64,000 nt of DNA from M55B132 sp964508895 (GTDB taxonomy: Bacteria; Bacteroidota; Bacteroidia; Bacteroidales; B18-G4). The notes beneath the pieces were generated by a model, which was given only the letters and a program-made list of their open reading frames with translations, did not search any database and had not been told where the DNA came from. This document shows, in pieces, positions 45,221-54,771 of the stretch. Every line of letters begins with the position of its first letter. Within the stretch, counting starts at the first letter, position 1. Location of the stretch: contig CAZDWF010000002.1 in NCBI GenBank assembly GCA_964508895.1, positions 1-64,000 on the forward strand, written 5' to 3'. Both the position numbers and the translations under genes were made by a program.

Positions 45221-47944
45221 TTACAGGTCACGGAAGTCTTTTTTCTTAGTAAGCTTCATATCCTGGAGAATACTGGCTTTCACATTTAGTCCGAAATTCC
45301 AGCTTTTTCGTGGACCTATGGGTATCCAGTTGAAGCGCATTTCGAAGCAATGCAGGTCGCGGTAAATATTCACGGAAGTATAAGAAAGGTCGCTGGCATC
45401 GAAATCCCAACCGGTCATTATAGCAATTTTCCATTTGGGAGTTATATTAACATCGGCAGACATACCAAGGGTTTGCACTAGCTGTTCATCTTCCATAATA
45501 CTGCCATTGACCATCCTGTGCGTCATGACCCATCGTAAGTTATAATTTATGCTAAGACCCCAGGGTATTTCCCAATCGATATAATCATCAGGATTTCTAT
45601 TAATATAGTCCACCTGGTCCTGTGTTGCATTAGCAGATGTTTTCTTAGCATCTTTCTTTTTTTCTGCTTCACTTTTGAAAAAGTCAGGATCCATACGAAA
45701 ACTGGCACCTATATTCCAGGATGTATTTTTTAGTCGTAATAACCTCCTGTTGACATCCCATTCATACTTATTTACATTGATTCCGTTTGAATCCACTGCA
45801 TAGAGATCCCAGGCACTGGAATAGGTAATATCAATCCCTTTATACAGTCGGGTTCTGCCGCTCATTGAAATGTTCGACCATTTCAATGAATCCTTAGCCA
45901 TATCATAAGATGCACCAATTGTAAAATTATCTATAAGGGTGATCTTCTTTGTTCCTGTTACAGTATCTTTCAGCCACCTGACCTTCATTTCCAGATTGTT
46001 GGCAAGACTTAAATTCAAGGAACTTGATTTGGCCCCCGGGGGTGATCCATATACCCCACCTTCAAAAACTGAATACTTAACCTCTTTATCAAGTTTCGGA
46101 TCATAATATGTTTTATAATATCCCCATTTTTCATCTCCGAAATCAGGAGTATAGCTAAAGCCTACAGATGGTGTTAGTACATGGCGGATGGCCTGAATCG
46201 GAAAATTCCTGCCAAAATTCAGCATCCCATAAACTTTTGTTGAAAGGGATGAAGAAAAGCTGAAATCTGTCTCATTTTTAAATTGCCTGATGGTATCTGT
46301 TTTTGCAAATCCAACTATGGTATCGTTATTCTGGAATAATGTATCATCAACCCAATACCTGTCTATATACTGAAAATACATCCTGTCTTTGATATTAACG
46401 CTGTTGGTCCAGGTTAAATATTTAAAAACTTTGATAGGGCTGCTGATTGGAACCGAATGCATGATCCCGTTTTTCATTTCGTCAAATACACCTGGCTTAA
46501 AGAGCAATGAATCAGGTGTCGTTACAGAGTTCTTTGCATTTATATTATAGCTTACGCTGATGTTTTCATACCATTTCAGTTTTCCTACTCTCTTTTTCTT
46601 CCTTAAGGGATAGAACCTGTTAACCGAAAAGTTGATCTCAGGAAGAGTAAGGTTAACCATCTTATCAAGTGTACTCTGGCTATGATTCGCATTTACAGTC
46701 AGAAAATACTTCTCTGCAAAACTTGTCTGGTATGAAACACTCGACTGGAATGTATTGGAAAGATAATCCTGTGTTGAAGTAGGATTATAATAATTCGACT
46801 TGCTGCTTTTTATATTAACATCAGCGGAAAACCTGCTTTTCGGCCTTGCTTTAGGATCCTGCTGATGCAGCCAACGAACTGAAAAGTCTCTGTCCTTCTG
46901 ATAATCCGCTGCCCCTTTCTCACCAAGAATATTTACTGCCCAGATAAAATCAAAATTACCAGTAAACTTATATTGCTTTCTATATCTGAATGAAGGCTTA
47001 ATGGCCCAGCTTCCTCTTGTATAAATATCCCCTGTCATTTTCAGATCCATATAATCATTGATAGCCCAGTAATAACCACCGTTCTCAAAATAGAAACCTC
47101 TTTCAGCAGATTCACCCCAGGTAGGAATGATGATACCAGAACGTCTTCCTGATTGATTGGGGAAAATCCCAAATGGAATGAACAAAGGGGTCGGAACACC
47201 TTCGATTACAAGATAAGCAGGACCGGTAACTATTCTTTTTCCCGGGATAACCTTTGATTTATTATAACGAAATTCAAAGTCTTTGTTTTCACAGGGAGGA
47301 CAGGTTGTATAAGATCCTTTTTGAATATTGATTTCATTATTTGGCATTTTCTTAATCCGTGTGCCTTCCACATATCCTTCTCCATCCTGAGTAACTACAT
47401 CCTGGATCAAACCCTTTTTTGTATCAAAATTATACTGCATTATCCTGGATTGGAATTCCTGGCCACTTTCAGAAAACACAGGTAATCCTTTATCCTTTCC
47501 TGTTGAATCAGGCAGGCCAGAAGCAAATACTATATTGGTAGGGAAATCAATATCAATATATGCTGATGTAAGACTAATATCTTCATAATAAATTTCCGCA
47601 TCCTTATACAAGAATACCTTTCGGTCTTTAACATTAAACCGAAGAGAATCCACTGCTTTATACTCAACCCTGGCATCCATGGCCGATTTGTTTTCTTTTT
47701 TCCGGGCTACAATATCTTTAGAGGAAGTATCTACCGGTTTACCGTGAGCTAATAAAAGAGAATCGATAGAAAATGAAGCACTGTCAGCATGTAAGAGTGA
47801 GTCCGGAAGAACAAGAGAAGTATCCTGTTTTTGAAATAATACAGAGTCTGTACTGATAATTGAAGCTGTGTCAGATTCTTGTCCGTACGACAAGCTCAAA
47901 CTCAGCCACCCTACAATTATGCAGAAACAATATTTCAACCGCAT
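45221..47944 (-). CDS. lptD: LPS-assembly outer-membrane protein LptD-like
   Basis: A 907-residue protein (start at MRLKYCFCIIVGW, signal peptide to SLSYGQ). Residues ~100-250 are an OstA-like beta-jellyroll: DRKVFLYKDAEIYYEDISL and GSYTTCPPC with a Cys pair. The conserved LptD plug/entry block follows, with YLVIEGVPTPLFIPFGIFP, GRRSGIIIPTWGES and ERGFYFENGGYYWAIND. The last ~600 residues are a large beta-barrel ending in aromatic strands. In the Lpt system it inserts lipopolysaccharide into the outer leaflet. An OstA-like gene (50229-51764) and an MCE protein close by make this an envelope-biogenesis block. The start was moved 8 codons in from the longest frame because of the signal peptide. 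Confidence 0.9.
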   Translation of the reverse strand: MRLKYCFCIIVGWLSLSLSYGQESDTASIISTDSVLFQKQDTSLVLPDSLLHADSASFSIDSLLLAHGKPVDTSSKDIVARKKENKSAMDARVEYKAVDSLRFNVKDRKVFLYKDAEIYYEDISLTSAYIDIDFPTNIVFASGLPDSTGKDKGLPVFSESGQEFQSRIMQYNFDTKKGLIQDVVTQDGEGYVEGTRIKKMPNNEINIQKGSYTTCPPCENKDFEFRYNKSKVIPGKRIVTGPAYLVIEGVPTPLFIPFGIFPNQSGRRSGIIIPTWGESAERGFYFENGGYYWAINDYMDLKMTGDIYTRGSWAIKPSFRYRKQYKFTGNFDFIWAVNILGEKGAADYQKDRDFSVRWLHQQDPKARPKSRFSADVNIKSSKSNYYNPTSTQDYLSNTFQSSVSYQTSFAEKYFLTVNANHSQSTLDKMVNLTLPEINFSVNRFYPLRKKKRVGKLKWYENISVSYNINAKNSVTTPDSLLFKPGVFDEMKNGIMHSVPISSPIKVFKYLTWTNSVNIKDRMYFQYIDRYWVDDTLFQNNDTIVGFAKTDTIRQFKNETDFSFSSSLSTKVYGMLNFGRNFPIQAIRHVLTPSVGFSYTPDFGDEKWGYYKTYYDPKLDKEVKYSVFEGGVYGSPPGAKSSSLNLSLANNLEMKVRWLKDTVTGTKKITLIDNFTIGASYDMAKDSLKWSNISMSGRTRLYKGIDITYSSAWDLYAVDSNGINVNKYEWDVNRRLLRLKNTSWNIGASFRMDPDFFKSEAEKKKDAKKTSANATQDQVDYINRNPDDYIDWEIPWGLSINYNLRWVMTHRMVNGSIMEDEQLVQTLGMSADVNITPKWKIAIMTGWDFDASDLSYTSVNIYRDLHCFEMRFNWIPIGPRKSWNFGLNVKASILQDMKLTKKKDFRDL

Positions 47945-48097
47945 GCCTGTTAATAACTTAATCAACAACGTAAAAAATAGCTACTTTAAAGTACTAAATT
48001 TGTAATTATCAGAGGTGTATGCAACAGCTAACACCCAAATAATGAGAACAATAAATTAACTCACTTTGATTGTCAAAGCTACTAAATTATTGCTAAG

Positions 48098-49192
48098 TTG
48101 AAACGTCGCTATCTGATTTTTGGTATAATTTGTTTGCTGGTATTATCAGCTCCGCCAGTATTATCACAAAACATGCTGAGAAAGGTTGTAATTGATGCAG
48201 GCCATGGGGGTAAAGATCCAGGTGCTGTCAGTGCTCATTCCTATGAAAAGACCATTGCTCTTTCCATCGCCCTTAAAACAGGAGCTTACATAGAAAAGAA
48301 CCTGCCGGGAGTGGAAGTGATATACACTCGGAAAACTGATAAATTTGTTAAACTGCATGAGAGGGCCCAGATAGCCAATGATGCCAAGGCTGATTTCTTT
48401 ATTTCTATACATTGCAATGCCAATAACTCTTCAAGGGTTTACGGCACAGAAACTTATGTGATGGGTTTGCATAAAAGTAATGCCAATCTTGAAGTAGCAA
48501 AGCTTGAAAATGCTGCCATCCTGAAAGAGGAAGATTATAATGATATGTATGAAGGTTTTAACCCTAATAATGATGAAGATTATATTACACTTACCTTCTT
48601 TCAAAGTGCTTATCTTGACCAAAGCATTGAACTGGCATCAAAGGTACAGGATCAGTTCAGGGAAAGGGTAAGCCTTCGCGACCGAGGTGTTCTTCAGGCA
48701 GGATTCTGGGTTTTATATAAAACAGCAATGCCAGGAATTCTGATTGAAACCGGTTACTTATCTAATGCCAGTGATGAAAGATTTTTAAGATCGGAAAAAG
48801 GACAGGTTTATATTGCTTCTGCTATTTACAGGGCAGTGAAAGAATACAAAGCCGAGCTTGAAGATAAGGACAAAAGAGCTCCTGTACCTGATGTTTCGAC
48901 GAAAACAGTTACTGAAAAGGAAATACCAGATATTATATTTAAAGTTCAATTTGCATCAGCGAAAAAAAGTAAAAATACTGCCAGGTTCAAAGGTGTTTCA
49001 AATATTGAAGAATACTTCCATAATGGACAGTATAAATATACTACCGGAAATACTACATCATTAGCGGAAGCTGAGAAACTGATGGAGACTATAAGGAAAA
49101 ACAGGCAGTATAAGGATGCTTTTATCGTCGCCTTTTTAGATGGAGAAAGAATACCTATAGGCAAAGCCAAAGAAATGCTTGGATTGCAATAA
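48098..49192 (+). CDS. N-acetylmuramoyl-L-alanine amidase (Amidase_3) with C-terminal SPOR-like domain
   Basis: A 364-residue exported zinc amidase; the start is TTG (TTGAAACGTCGC), as no ATG precedes the signal peptide (LLVLSAPPVLSQ). VVIDAGHGGKDPGA (~31-44) carries the first zinc His. FISIHCNANNS holds the second His, and ILIETGYLSNASDERFL holds the catalytic Glu. The last ~90 residues (FKVQFASAKKSK... DAFIVAFLDGERIPI) resemble a SPOR peptidoglycan-binding domain. It cuts the amide between muramic acid and stem peptide during cell division. Divergent from lptD; a TAAATTTG element at 47995-48002 could be its -7 box. Confidence 0.92.
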   Translation: MKRRYLIFGIICLLVLSAPPVLSQNMLRKVVIDAGHGGKDPGAVSAHSYEKTIALSIALKTGAYIEKNLPGVEVIYTRKTDKFVKLHERAQIANDAKADFFISIHCNANNSSRVYGTETYVMGLHKSNANLEVAKLENAAILKEEDYNDMYEGFNPNNDEDYITLTFFQSAYLDQSIELASKVQDQFRERVSLRDRGVLQAGFWVLYKTAMPGILIETGYLSNASDERFLRSEKGQVYIASAIYRAVKEYKAELEDKDKRAPVPDVSTKTVTEKEIPDIIFKVQFASAKKSKNTARFKGVSNIEEYFHNGQYKYTTGNTTSLAEAEKLMETIRKNRQYKDAFIVAFLDGERIPIGKAKEMLGLQ

Positions 49193-49261
49193 TACGTTTC
49201 ATGATTCCGTTAAAATTATTGAGTATTTCGTTATATGTTTTCAATTGCCATAAAATCGTAT

Positions 49262-49269
49262 TATATTTG
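49262..49269 (+). promoter_or_regulatory. Bacteroidota-type -7 promoter element
   Basis: TATATTTG fits TAnnTTTG and lies 23 bases before the MCE gene's TTG start. No clear -33 TTTG at the standard distance. Confidence 0.5.
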
Positions 49270-49292
49270 TAATAATCCTTAAAAAATCTGTT

Positions 49293-50240
49293 TTGAAAAT
49301 ATCGAAAGAATTTAAGGTTGGCTTGGTATTTATTATAGCAATTGCCGCATTCATCTGGGGATTTAATTATCTTAAAGGTTTTGACCTGTTTAAGGAATAT
49401 AAAACAATTTATTCAGTATATCCCAGGATAAACGGACTTACTACTTCTAACCCGGTTTCAATAAATGGTCTTAAGGTTGGACAGGTTGCTGATATTTATT
49501 TTGAGCCTAATAATTCAGGCAGGATCGTAGTTTCCATGACCATTACGACTGATCTTCCCATTCCTGATAATTCTATTGCCAATATTTTCAGCTCTGACCT
49601 TATGGGTTCAAAGGCAATTGACCTGGTACTTGGCGACAGTAAAATAATACTTGCTAATGGTGACACCTTACCCTCAAAGGTAGAAGCAAGTATCAAAGAA
49701 GCAGTGAATCAACAAATCAAGCCATTAAAGAATAAAGCAGAAGACCTGATCAAATCCATCGATTCTGTTGTAGTTGCATTAAGGAGTGTGCTTAATGAAA
49801 AATCCAGGAAAAATCTTGAGAATTCCATTGCAAGTATTTCACGTACTTTATATAACCTTGAAAATGCATCATATAATATAGATACTCTGGTGGTAAGCCA
49901 GAAATCACGACTGGCACAGATCCTTTTCAATATGGAGATGATCACTAATAACATATACAATAACAATGAAAAGATTGATAACATCATTGATAATTTCTCC
50001 TCCATAAGCGATTCTCTTGCCCAGGCTGAAATCCCAAGAACTTTCAACAACATCAACCGTACAGTTAATGATCTGGCTGTTATTACAGGAAAAATAAATA
50101 AAGGAGAAGGCACACTGGGATTGCTTATTAACGACGATAAGCTTTATCATAACCTACAGAATGCTGCTGCAGATCTGGATACTCTTCTTAAGGATATAAA
50201 TGATAACCCAAAGAAATACGTAAAGTTCTCAATCTTCTAA
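49293..50240 (+). CDS. MlaD/MCE family lipid-transport protein
   Basis: A 315-residue protein with a TTG start (MKISKEFKVGLVF). One N-terminal anchor (~10-25), then an MCE domain (IYSVYPRINGLTTSNPVSINGLKVGQVADIYF ... GRIVVSMTI, ~45-110) with the central loop that forms the hexameric pore. A long coiled-coil-prone helical tail follows (~130-300). MCE proteins sit on the inner membrane and move phospholipids between membranes with an ATPase/permease, whose genes are not seen in this window. It converges with the OstA-like gene, overlapping it by 12 bases. Confidence 0.9.
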   Translation: MKISKEFKVGLVFIIAIAAFIWGFNYLKGFDLFKEYKTIYSVYPRINGLTTSNPVSINGLKVGQVADIYFEPNNSGRIVVSMTITTDLPIPDNSIANIFSSDLMGSKAIDLVLGDSKIILANGDTLPSKVEASIKEAVNQQIKPLKNKAEDLIKSIDSVVVALRSVLNEKSRKNLENSIASISRTLYNLENASYNIDTLVVSQKSRLAQILFNMEMITNNIYNNNEKIDNIIDNFSSISDSLAQAEIPRTFNNINRTVNDLAVITGKINKGEGTLGLLINDDKLYHNLQNAAADLDTLLKDINDNPKKYVKFSIF

Positions 50241-51764
50241 TGAAGGTTCAAGCCAGTTAAAAATATCCCATTTTGTTTTCGGGCGCCGTTCTCCCCGCCA
50301 TTTGAATCCTTTTAAGCGGAGTTCATTCTGAGGCAACTCTCCCTCAGGGTAAAGAACAGCATCAGGCCTGTCGATATAAGTGATAGTTATAATATCATTA
50401 TTTTCCAGGAAAATAAGCATCTTGCTGGATAAGGCCTTGTTAACACCGATCAGGTTCCGGTCTTCTTCCCTGACAAAATATAAGGTCTCTGAATTTCCTG
50501 AAACAGTAATTTTATAGATCTTATTCCTTTTAAAATAGCCCACCATATTTTTCCCTTTTATCTGGTTATATGTTCTATCCAGTGTATCATCCATTGAAAT
50601 GATAAAGCATGAATTCACAAGAACCATCGAATCAACCTCATCGTTTGCATTTACAATTCGAATGGTATCGGCAAAAAGCTGGTTATCTTCTGTCCATAAT
50701 ATAGGTCCATTAAACAATGTTACTGTTGAATCAGGGAAATAATAAACCAGAGAATCGCATAATCCCTGAAGGTCTTCACGGAAAAATTTAACTTTATAAT
50801 ATGCATAAATAGATTCAGCATGATCCAGCGAATCAGACCTGATCAATAGAGTGTCGGCATGTAAAAAAAGGGAATCATAACGGTCGATCATAATAGCCAC
50901 CGCGCTATCCGTCACAAAAGCATAACCGTCACGCCTGTCGAATTCAGCATAATTCCCTGTGATCGCAACATCCTGAAGAGTATCTCTTATCAGAATTTCA
51001 TCATAAGCCTCACCATATTCATTGCCATTATCAAAATAAATACTGTCGCCATACATCTGCTGTTCATTATGCCTGATAAAAGCATTCTGCTTCAGATAAG
51101 CCACATCATTCTTTGTGTCATATTTTCCACGTTCACAATAAATCGAATCCTCTTCACCTAATATGTTCGTTGGCCCCAGTATATATGCAATTTCTGTATC
51201 GGTATTATACTTAAGTGTATCCGAATACATTTCATAATCAGGATTCACAAGCACAACACTATCCTTAAAGAAAAACTCCTTATCGTCAGTATAATAATAT
51301 CCGATCTTGCTGGTGAGCACATTAGTATCACTCACAATGCGGCCCCCTGTATTATAATAGGCAATACCCGTTAAACGATGATAGGTAAGATGTTCTGTAG
51401 TAAGAACAGCCCTGTTGTCTTCCAGGATAACATTGTAATGCAGGTATGCAATTTTTGTCGAGCCCTCATAATTCATGATGTCACCATAAATATCTGTTGA
51501 ATCATTTACATCAATATGCACATTTCCAAAAGCATTGAAGTTATTATCTTTCTTGTTGAGGTATGCACTATCGCAGTAAAATAATGTGCTATCCTGTTTG
51601 AGTATAACATCACCTATAAGCCTTTCAATATCTTTCCCTATCCTTTCATCATACTTCAGGTCGTTAGCACGGATCAGCATCACTTTGGTCTTTTGCTGTG
51701 AAAAGGCATTAGATGCAATGATGAGCAAAATGATTATTGAAATGTATTTTAGGGATTGATCCAT
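50229..51764 (-). CDS. OstA/LptA-like periplasmic protein
   Basis: A 511-residue protein with signal peptide (ISIIILLIIASNAFSQ). It consists of stacked OstA-type beta-jellyroll repeats: LFYCDSAYLNKKDNNFNAFGNVHID, IMNYEGSTKIAYLHYNVILED, LKYNTDTEIAYILGPTNI, GKYDTKNDVAYLKQNAFI and more, each pairing a CDSA/GxY strand with an A-Y-L-turn. Similar long OstA_2 proteins in Bacteroidota are the LptA-like bridge partners of LptD. The tail has a charged extension (KWRGERRPKTKWDIFNW). Probably binds lipopolysaccharide in the periplasm. It is the last gene before the amidase/MCE pair. Confidence 0.87.
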   Translation of the reverse strand: MDQSLKYISIIILLIIASNAFSQQKTKVMLIRANDLKYDERIGKDIERLIGDVILKQDSTLFYCDSAYLNKKDNNFNAFGNVHIDVNDSTDIYGDIMNYEGSTKIAYLHYNVILEDNRAVLTTEHLTYHRLTGIAYYNTGGRIVSDTNVLTSKIGYYYTDDKEFFFKDSVVLVNPDYEMYSDTLKYNTDTEIAYILGPTNILGEEDSIYCERGKYDTKNDVAYLKQNAFIRHNEQQMYGDSIYFDNGNEYGEAYDEILIRDTLQDVAITGNYAEFDRRDGYAFVTDSAVAIMIDRYDSLFLHADTLLIRSDSLDHAESIYAYYKVKFFREDLQGLCDSLVYYFPDSTVTLFNGPILWTEDNQLFADTIRIVNANDEVDSMVLVNSCFIISMDDTLDRTYNQIKGKNMVGYFKRNKIYKITVSGNSETLYFVREEDRNLIGVNKALSSKMLIFLENNDIITITYIDRPDAVLYPEGELPQNELRLKGFKWRGERRPKTKWDIFNWLEPSLED

Positions 51765-51820
51765 TGTAAATTTATTGATGCAAAGCTACAAAAATAAGAG
51801 ATTATCTTTACCCACTTCAA

Positions 51821-51844
51821 CCTCTCCCTACTTGCAGGGAGGGG
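51821..51844. repeat. REP-like hairpin
   Basis: CCTCTCCCT (51821-51829), loop ACTTGC, AGGGAGGGG (51836-51844): a 9-bp stem with one G-T pair, between the OstA-like gene and the lipid-kinase stop. GC-rich in an AT-rich gap. It may act as transcript boundary. Confidence 0.65.
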
Positions 51845-51873
51845 TTAAACTACCTGCACCCAATTCTTAATTA

Positions 51874-52773
51874 TTAATTCTTAATTTTTAATTCTCCCAG
51901 TGGCACAATAACATTCAGCGATTCCGGATGGATCTTCACCTTAAGTTCTTTTCCCAGCTTCTTAGGTTCCCCGTCGATATTTATCCAGCGGGCTTTAGGT
52001 GAGCTAACGATAAATTCTTTTGATTTATAGATCTTAATATATTTTGATTTATCGATCTTTCTCCAGTATAATAGATTTGCAAGCACAGGAATAGCAACGA
52101 TAGGCGGTTTCTGAGCTATGCAGATATCCAGGTACCCGTCCGAAACACTTGCATGTGGAGCAATTGCAGTATTGTATCCAAACTGATCGGAATTATTAAA
52201 AGTAATAAAAAGCGCTTCTACTTCTTCACAATGATCTTCAAACTGAATAGTGTATTTCTTTGGTTTATATTTTGGATATTGTTCAGTAACTATCTTCAGA
52301 TAAGATATAAAACCTCTTCTTTTGCTTTTTGCAAATTTCATGGCTACCATACCATCAAAACCCACACCAGCAATACTTACAAAAAGGTTTCCATTGACCT
52401 CAGCCGTATCAATTTTCTTTATATTATTATCCATAATCACCTTAATCGCCTTACGTACATTCATAGGAATATGAAGGTGCCTGGCTAATCCATTGCCTGA
52501 GCCTGCAGGAATGATACCCATAGGAACATCAGTGTCTTTCAAAACACCAGTAATCTCATTAACTGTACCATCTCCCCCAACAGCAATTATGGCATCAACT
52601 CCTTTTTCAACTTCCTCCTTGCAAATTGAAATTGCATGTCCTGCTTTACTGGTAAACCGAACTTCACATTCCTTATCAGAATCAATAAAAGCAGTCTCGA
52701 TCAGGTCAGTGATATTATCTTTCTCCATTATACCTGACACCGGATTGATTATGAAAACTATTCTTCCTGGCAT
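51874..52773 (-). CDS. YegS/DagK-like lipid (diacylglycerol) kinase
   Basis: A 299-residue enzyme of the DAGK catalytic family. IINPVSGIMEKDN (~7-19) is the first nucleotide-contact block. IIAVGGDGTVNEITG (~59-73) is the GGDGT motif, and MGIIPAGSGNGLARHL (~84-99) the following one. The C-terminal beta-domain has FDGMVAMKFAK and HASVSDGYLDICI. It phosphorylates diacylglycerol or a related lipid using ATP, at the inner membrane face. The downstream LTA-synthase-like enzyme can release diacylglycerol, so their adjacency (4-base gap, same strand) makes a recycling pair plausible; this is inference. Confidence 0.92.
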   Translation of the reverse strand: MPGRIVFIINPVSGIMEKDNITDLIETAFIDSDKECEVRFTSKAGHAISICKEEVEKGVDAIIAVGGDGTVNEITGVLKDTDVPMGIIPAGSGNGLARHLHIPMNVRKAIKVIMDNNIKKIDTAEVNGNLFVSIAGVGFDGMVAMKFAKSKRRGFISYLKIVTEQYPKYKPKKYTIQFEDHCEEVEALFITFNNSDQFGYNTAIAPHASVSDGYLDICIAQKPPIVAIPVLANLLYWRKIDKSKYIKIYKSKEFIVSSPKARWINIDGEPKKLGKELKVKIHPESLNVIVPLGELKIKN

Positions 52774-52777
52774 TGAA

Positions 52778-54709
52778 TTATTTGAATGAGATGCGGTTAT
52801 TGATCATACGGTTATTATATTGCTGAATTACAGCTTTTGTTAAAATACTCATTTCTTTCCGAACTGAATCATTTTTCTCCAGGATGTTTATCAAAAGCAA
52901 GGGATCTTCCCTGAAATTATACAGTGCAAGATCATTTACTCCATCAAATTTAAAAAGATAATCCCCTTTAATCAACTGGTATGTGGTTGGAAGATATGAA
53001 ACAGCAAAATGAAGGCTTTCTTCATCAAACACACTATTCCCAAATGAAAAATATTTTCCCTCATATCCTATGTAATCCAGGATACTGGGAAAGATATCTA
53101 TATGCTGAGCAACAATCTCTTTATCTGTATTCAGGGAATCTACGGGGCTATAAAAGACAATCGGTACACAATACCTTCCCCATGCAGTTTTGTATTCATC
53201 GTAACAGGGAGGGAAAGTATGGTCAGATGTTATCACAAAAAGTGTATTATGGAACCATGGCATACCAGCAGCGGTTTTAAAGAACTGCCGGAGTGCATCA
53301 TCAGCATATCCAACTGTTTCGTGTATATCAAGTGTTCCTTTCGGGAAACGATTTTCATATCCTTCAGGTACTAAATAGGGATGATGAGATGAAAGCGTGA
53401 AAACATTAGCAAAGAAAGGCTGTGGTGTTTCATTGAGTGTTCTGGCCATATACTGCAGAAAGGGGCCGTCGAAGATTCCCCAGTCGCCATCAAAATCATC
53501 TTCCTTGTTGTATTCACTCCTGCCGTAATACTTATCAAAACCGGCTACCTTCGAATAAGATTCAAACCCCATGGTCCCGTTGGTGCCACCATGATAAAAA
53601 GCAGTGGAATAACCCTTCTCTTTGAGTTTTGATGCGAGAGATTCCACATCGTTACCTACATAAGATGAAACAAGGTATGAACGGTTCATCATACTTGGAA
53701 TTCCTGATAGAATAGAAGGAATAGCATCCATTGATTTCTCCCCGTTTGCAAAGCCCTTAAAGGCAAGACTATGTTCCATCAGGGAATCAAGGAAAGGAGT
53801 ATAGCCTTTGTAATTCCCATTATCAAGATGTGGATTCAGATATGCACTATGCTCAGCGGTAAAACTTTCCAGTATGATAATCACAACATTAGTGTTCCCG
53901 TTTCCATTATCTTCCAATTGCATGCTCCTTGCCGGGTTAAAAATAATGCTTGCCTCTTCCTTACTGAAATAATGCTTTTCTTTCAGTCCTGTGTTCTTCA
54001 TCGTTTTGATGATGGAAAAAGGAGTGTTTAACACTATTGGGAAATATTTTGGCTGTGTATATTCTCCGGCATTGATCAGGTTGATTGGTTTATCCTGGAA
54101 ACCACCTCTTATCAGTAATACAGCAATTGCTGAAACCACAATAAGGCGAATGGCATCATACAGATACTTCTTGCCTTTATAAGTTTTGAATCTTTTATAA
54201 TCTATTCTGAATCTCAATGAAAAGAAAACCAATACTACCACAAAAACGATCCATAGCATGGTAATATACCAGAAATCCAGAATGTAATCCAGGACCAAAG
54301 TTTGCATTTCCTCACCTGTTTCTCCAACGAAACCGAAAAAATCAAAGGTCAGCCGTTTTTGAGTAAACTGTATATAAACCAGGTCGATGAAATTTGCCAA
54401 TAAGGCAATGGCATTTAAGATGAAAAATAGTGCATAACATATTCCCTGGTAAATACGCTTGTTTTTAAAAGGATTAGGAATAAGTACCAGGAAGACTATG
54501 GGAAGGTTGAATATGACAAGAGTAAAGAGATCGAATCGAAGTCCTGCAAACGTAATAAAAAGAAAATGTCCGGTGCTAAGGTTAGAAAAAGCAGAAGGAT
54601 TGAAAAAATAGATCATTATCCTGGAAAGCAATAACAACACCAGCACTATCAACAGCCTGAATAATAATACCGAATAAATATTTCCTTTATACCAGTAATG
54701 CAACGACAT
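52778..54709 (-). CDS. LTA-synthase-like sulfatase-fold membrane enzyme
   Basis: A 643-residue protein with about five N-terminal membrane segments (~15-200) and an extracytoplasmic sulfatase-fold domain (~255-600). NVVIIILESFTAEHSAYL gives the metal Glu. KGFANGEKSMDAIPSILSG places the nucleophile residue (Ser/Thr type) after NGEKSMDA. TAFYHGGTNGTMGFESY, DWGIFDGPFLQY and LFVITSDHTFPP provide the remaining metal ligands (SDH). Relatives transfer phosphoglycerol or phosphoethanolamine from phospholipids to glycans or lipids. Bacteroidota have no teichoic acid, so a glycan or lipid A modification is more likely. Same strand as the lipid kinase, which may recycle its diacylglycerol product. Confidence 0.88.
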   Translation of the reverse strand: MSLHYWYKGNIYSVLLFRLLIVLVLLLLSRIMIYFFNPSAFSNLSTGHFLFITFAGLRFDLFTLVIFNLPIVFLVLIPNPFKNKRIYQGICYALFFILNAIALLANFIDLVYIQFTQKRLTFDFFGFVGETGEEMQTLVLDYILDFWYITMLWIVFVVVLVFFSLRFRIDYKRFKTYKGKKYLYDAIRLIVVSAIAVLLIRGGFQDKPINLINAGEYTQPKYFPIVLNTPFSIIKTMKNTGLKEKHYFSKEEASIIFNPARSMQLEDNGNGNTNVVIIILESFTAEHSAYLNPHLDNGNYKGYTPFLDSLMEHSLAFKGFANGEKSMDAIPSILSGIPSMMNRSYLVSSYVGNDVESLASKLKEKGYSTAFYHGGTNGTMGFESYSKVAGFDKYYGRSEYNKEDDFDGDWGIFDGPFLQYMARTLNETPQPFFANVFTLSSHHPYLVPEGYENRFPKGTLDIHETVGYADDALRQFFKTAAGMPWFHNTLFVITSDHTFPPCYDEYKTAWGRYCVPIVFYSPVDSLNTDKEIVAQHIDIFPSILDYIGYEGKYFSFGNSVFDEESLHFAVSYLPTTYQLIKGDYLFKFDGVNDLALYNFREDPLLLINILEKNDSVRKEMSILTKAVIQQYNNRMINNRISFK

Positions 54710-54771
54710 GGTTTTTAATTAATATCTGCAAAATTAATATTTAATTGGTTTGTTTATAGAAAGAAATTGAA

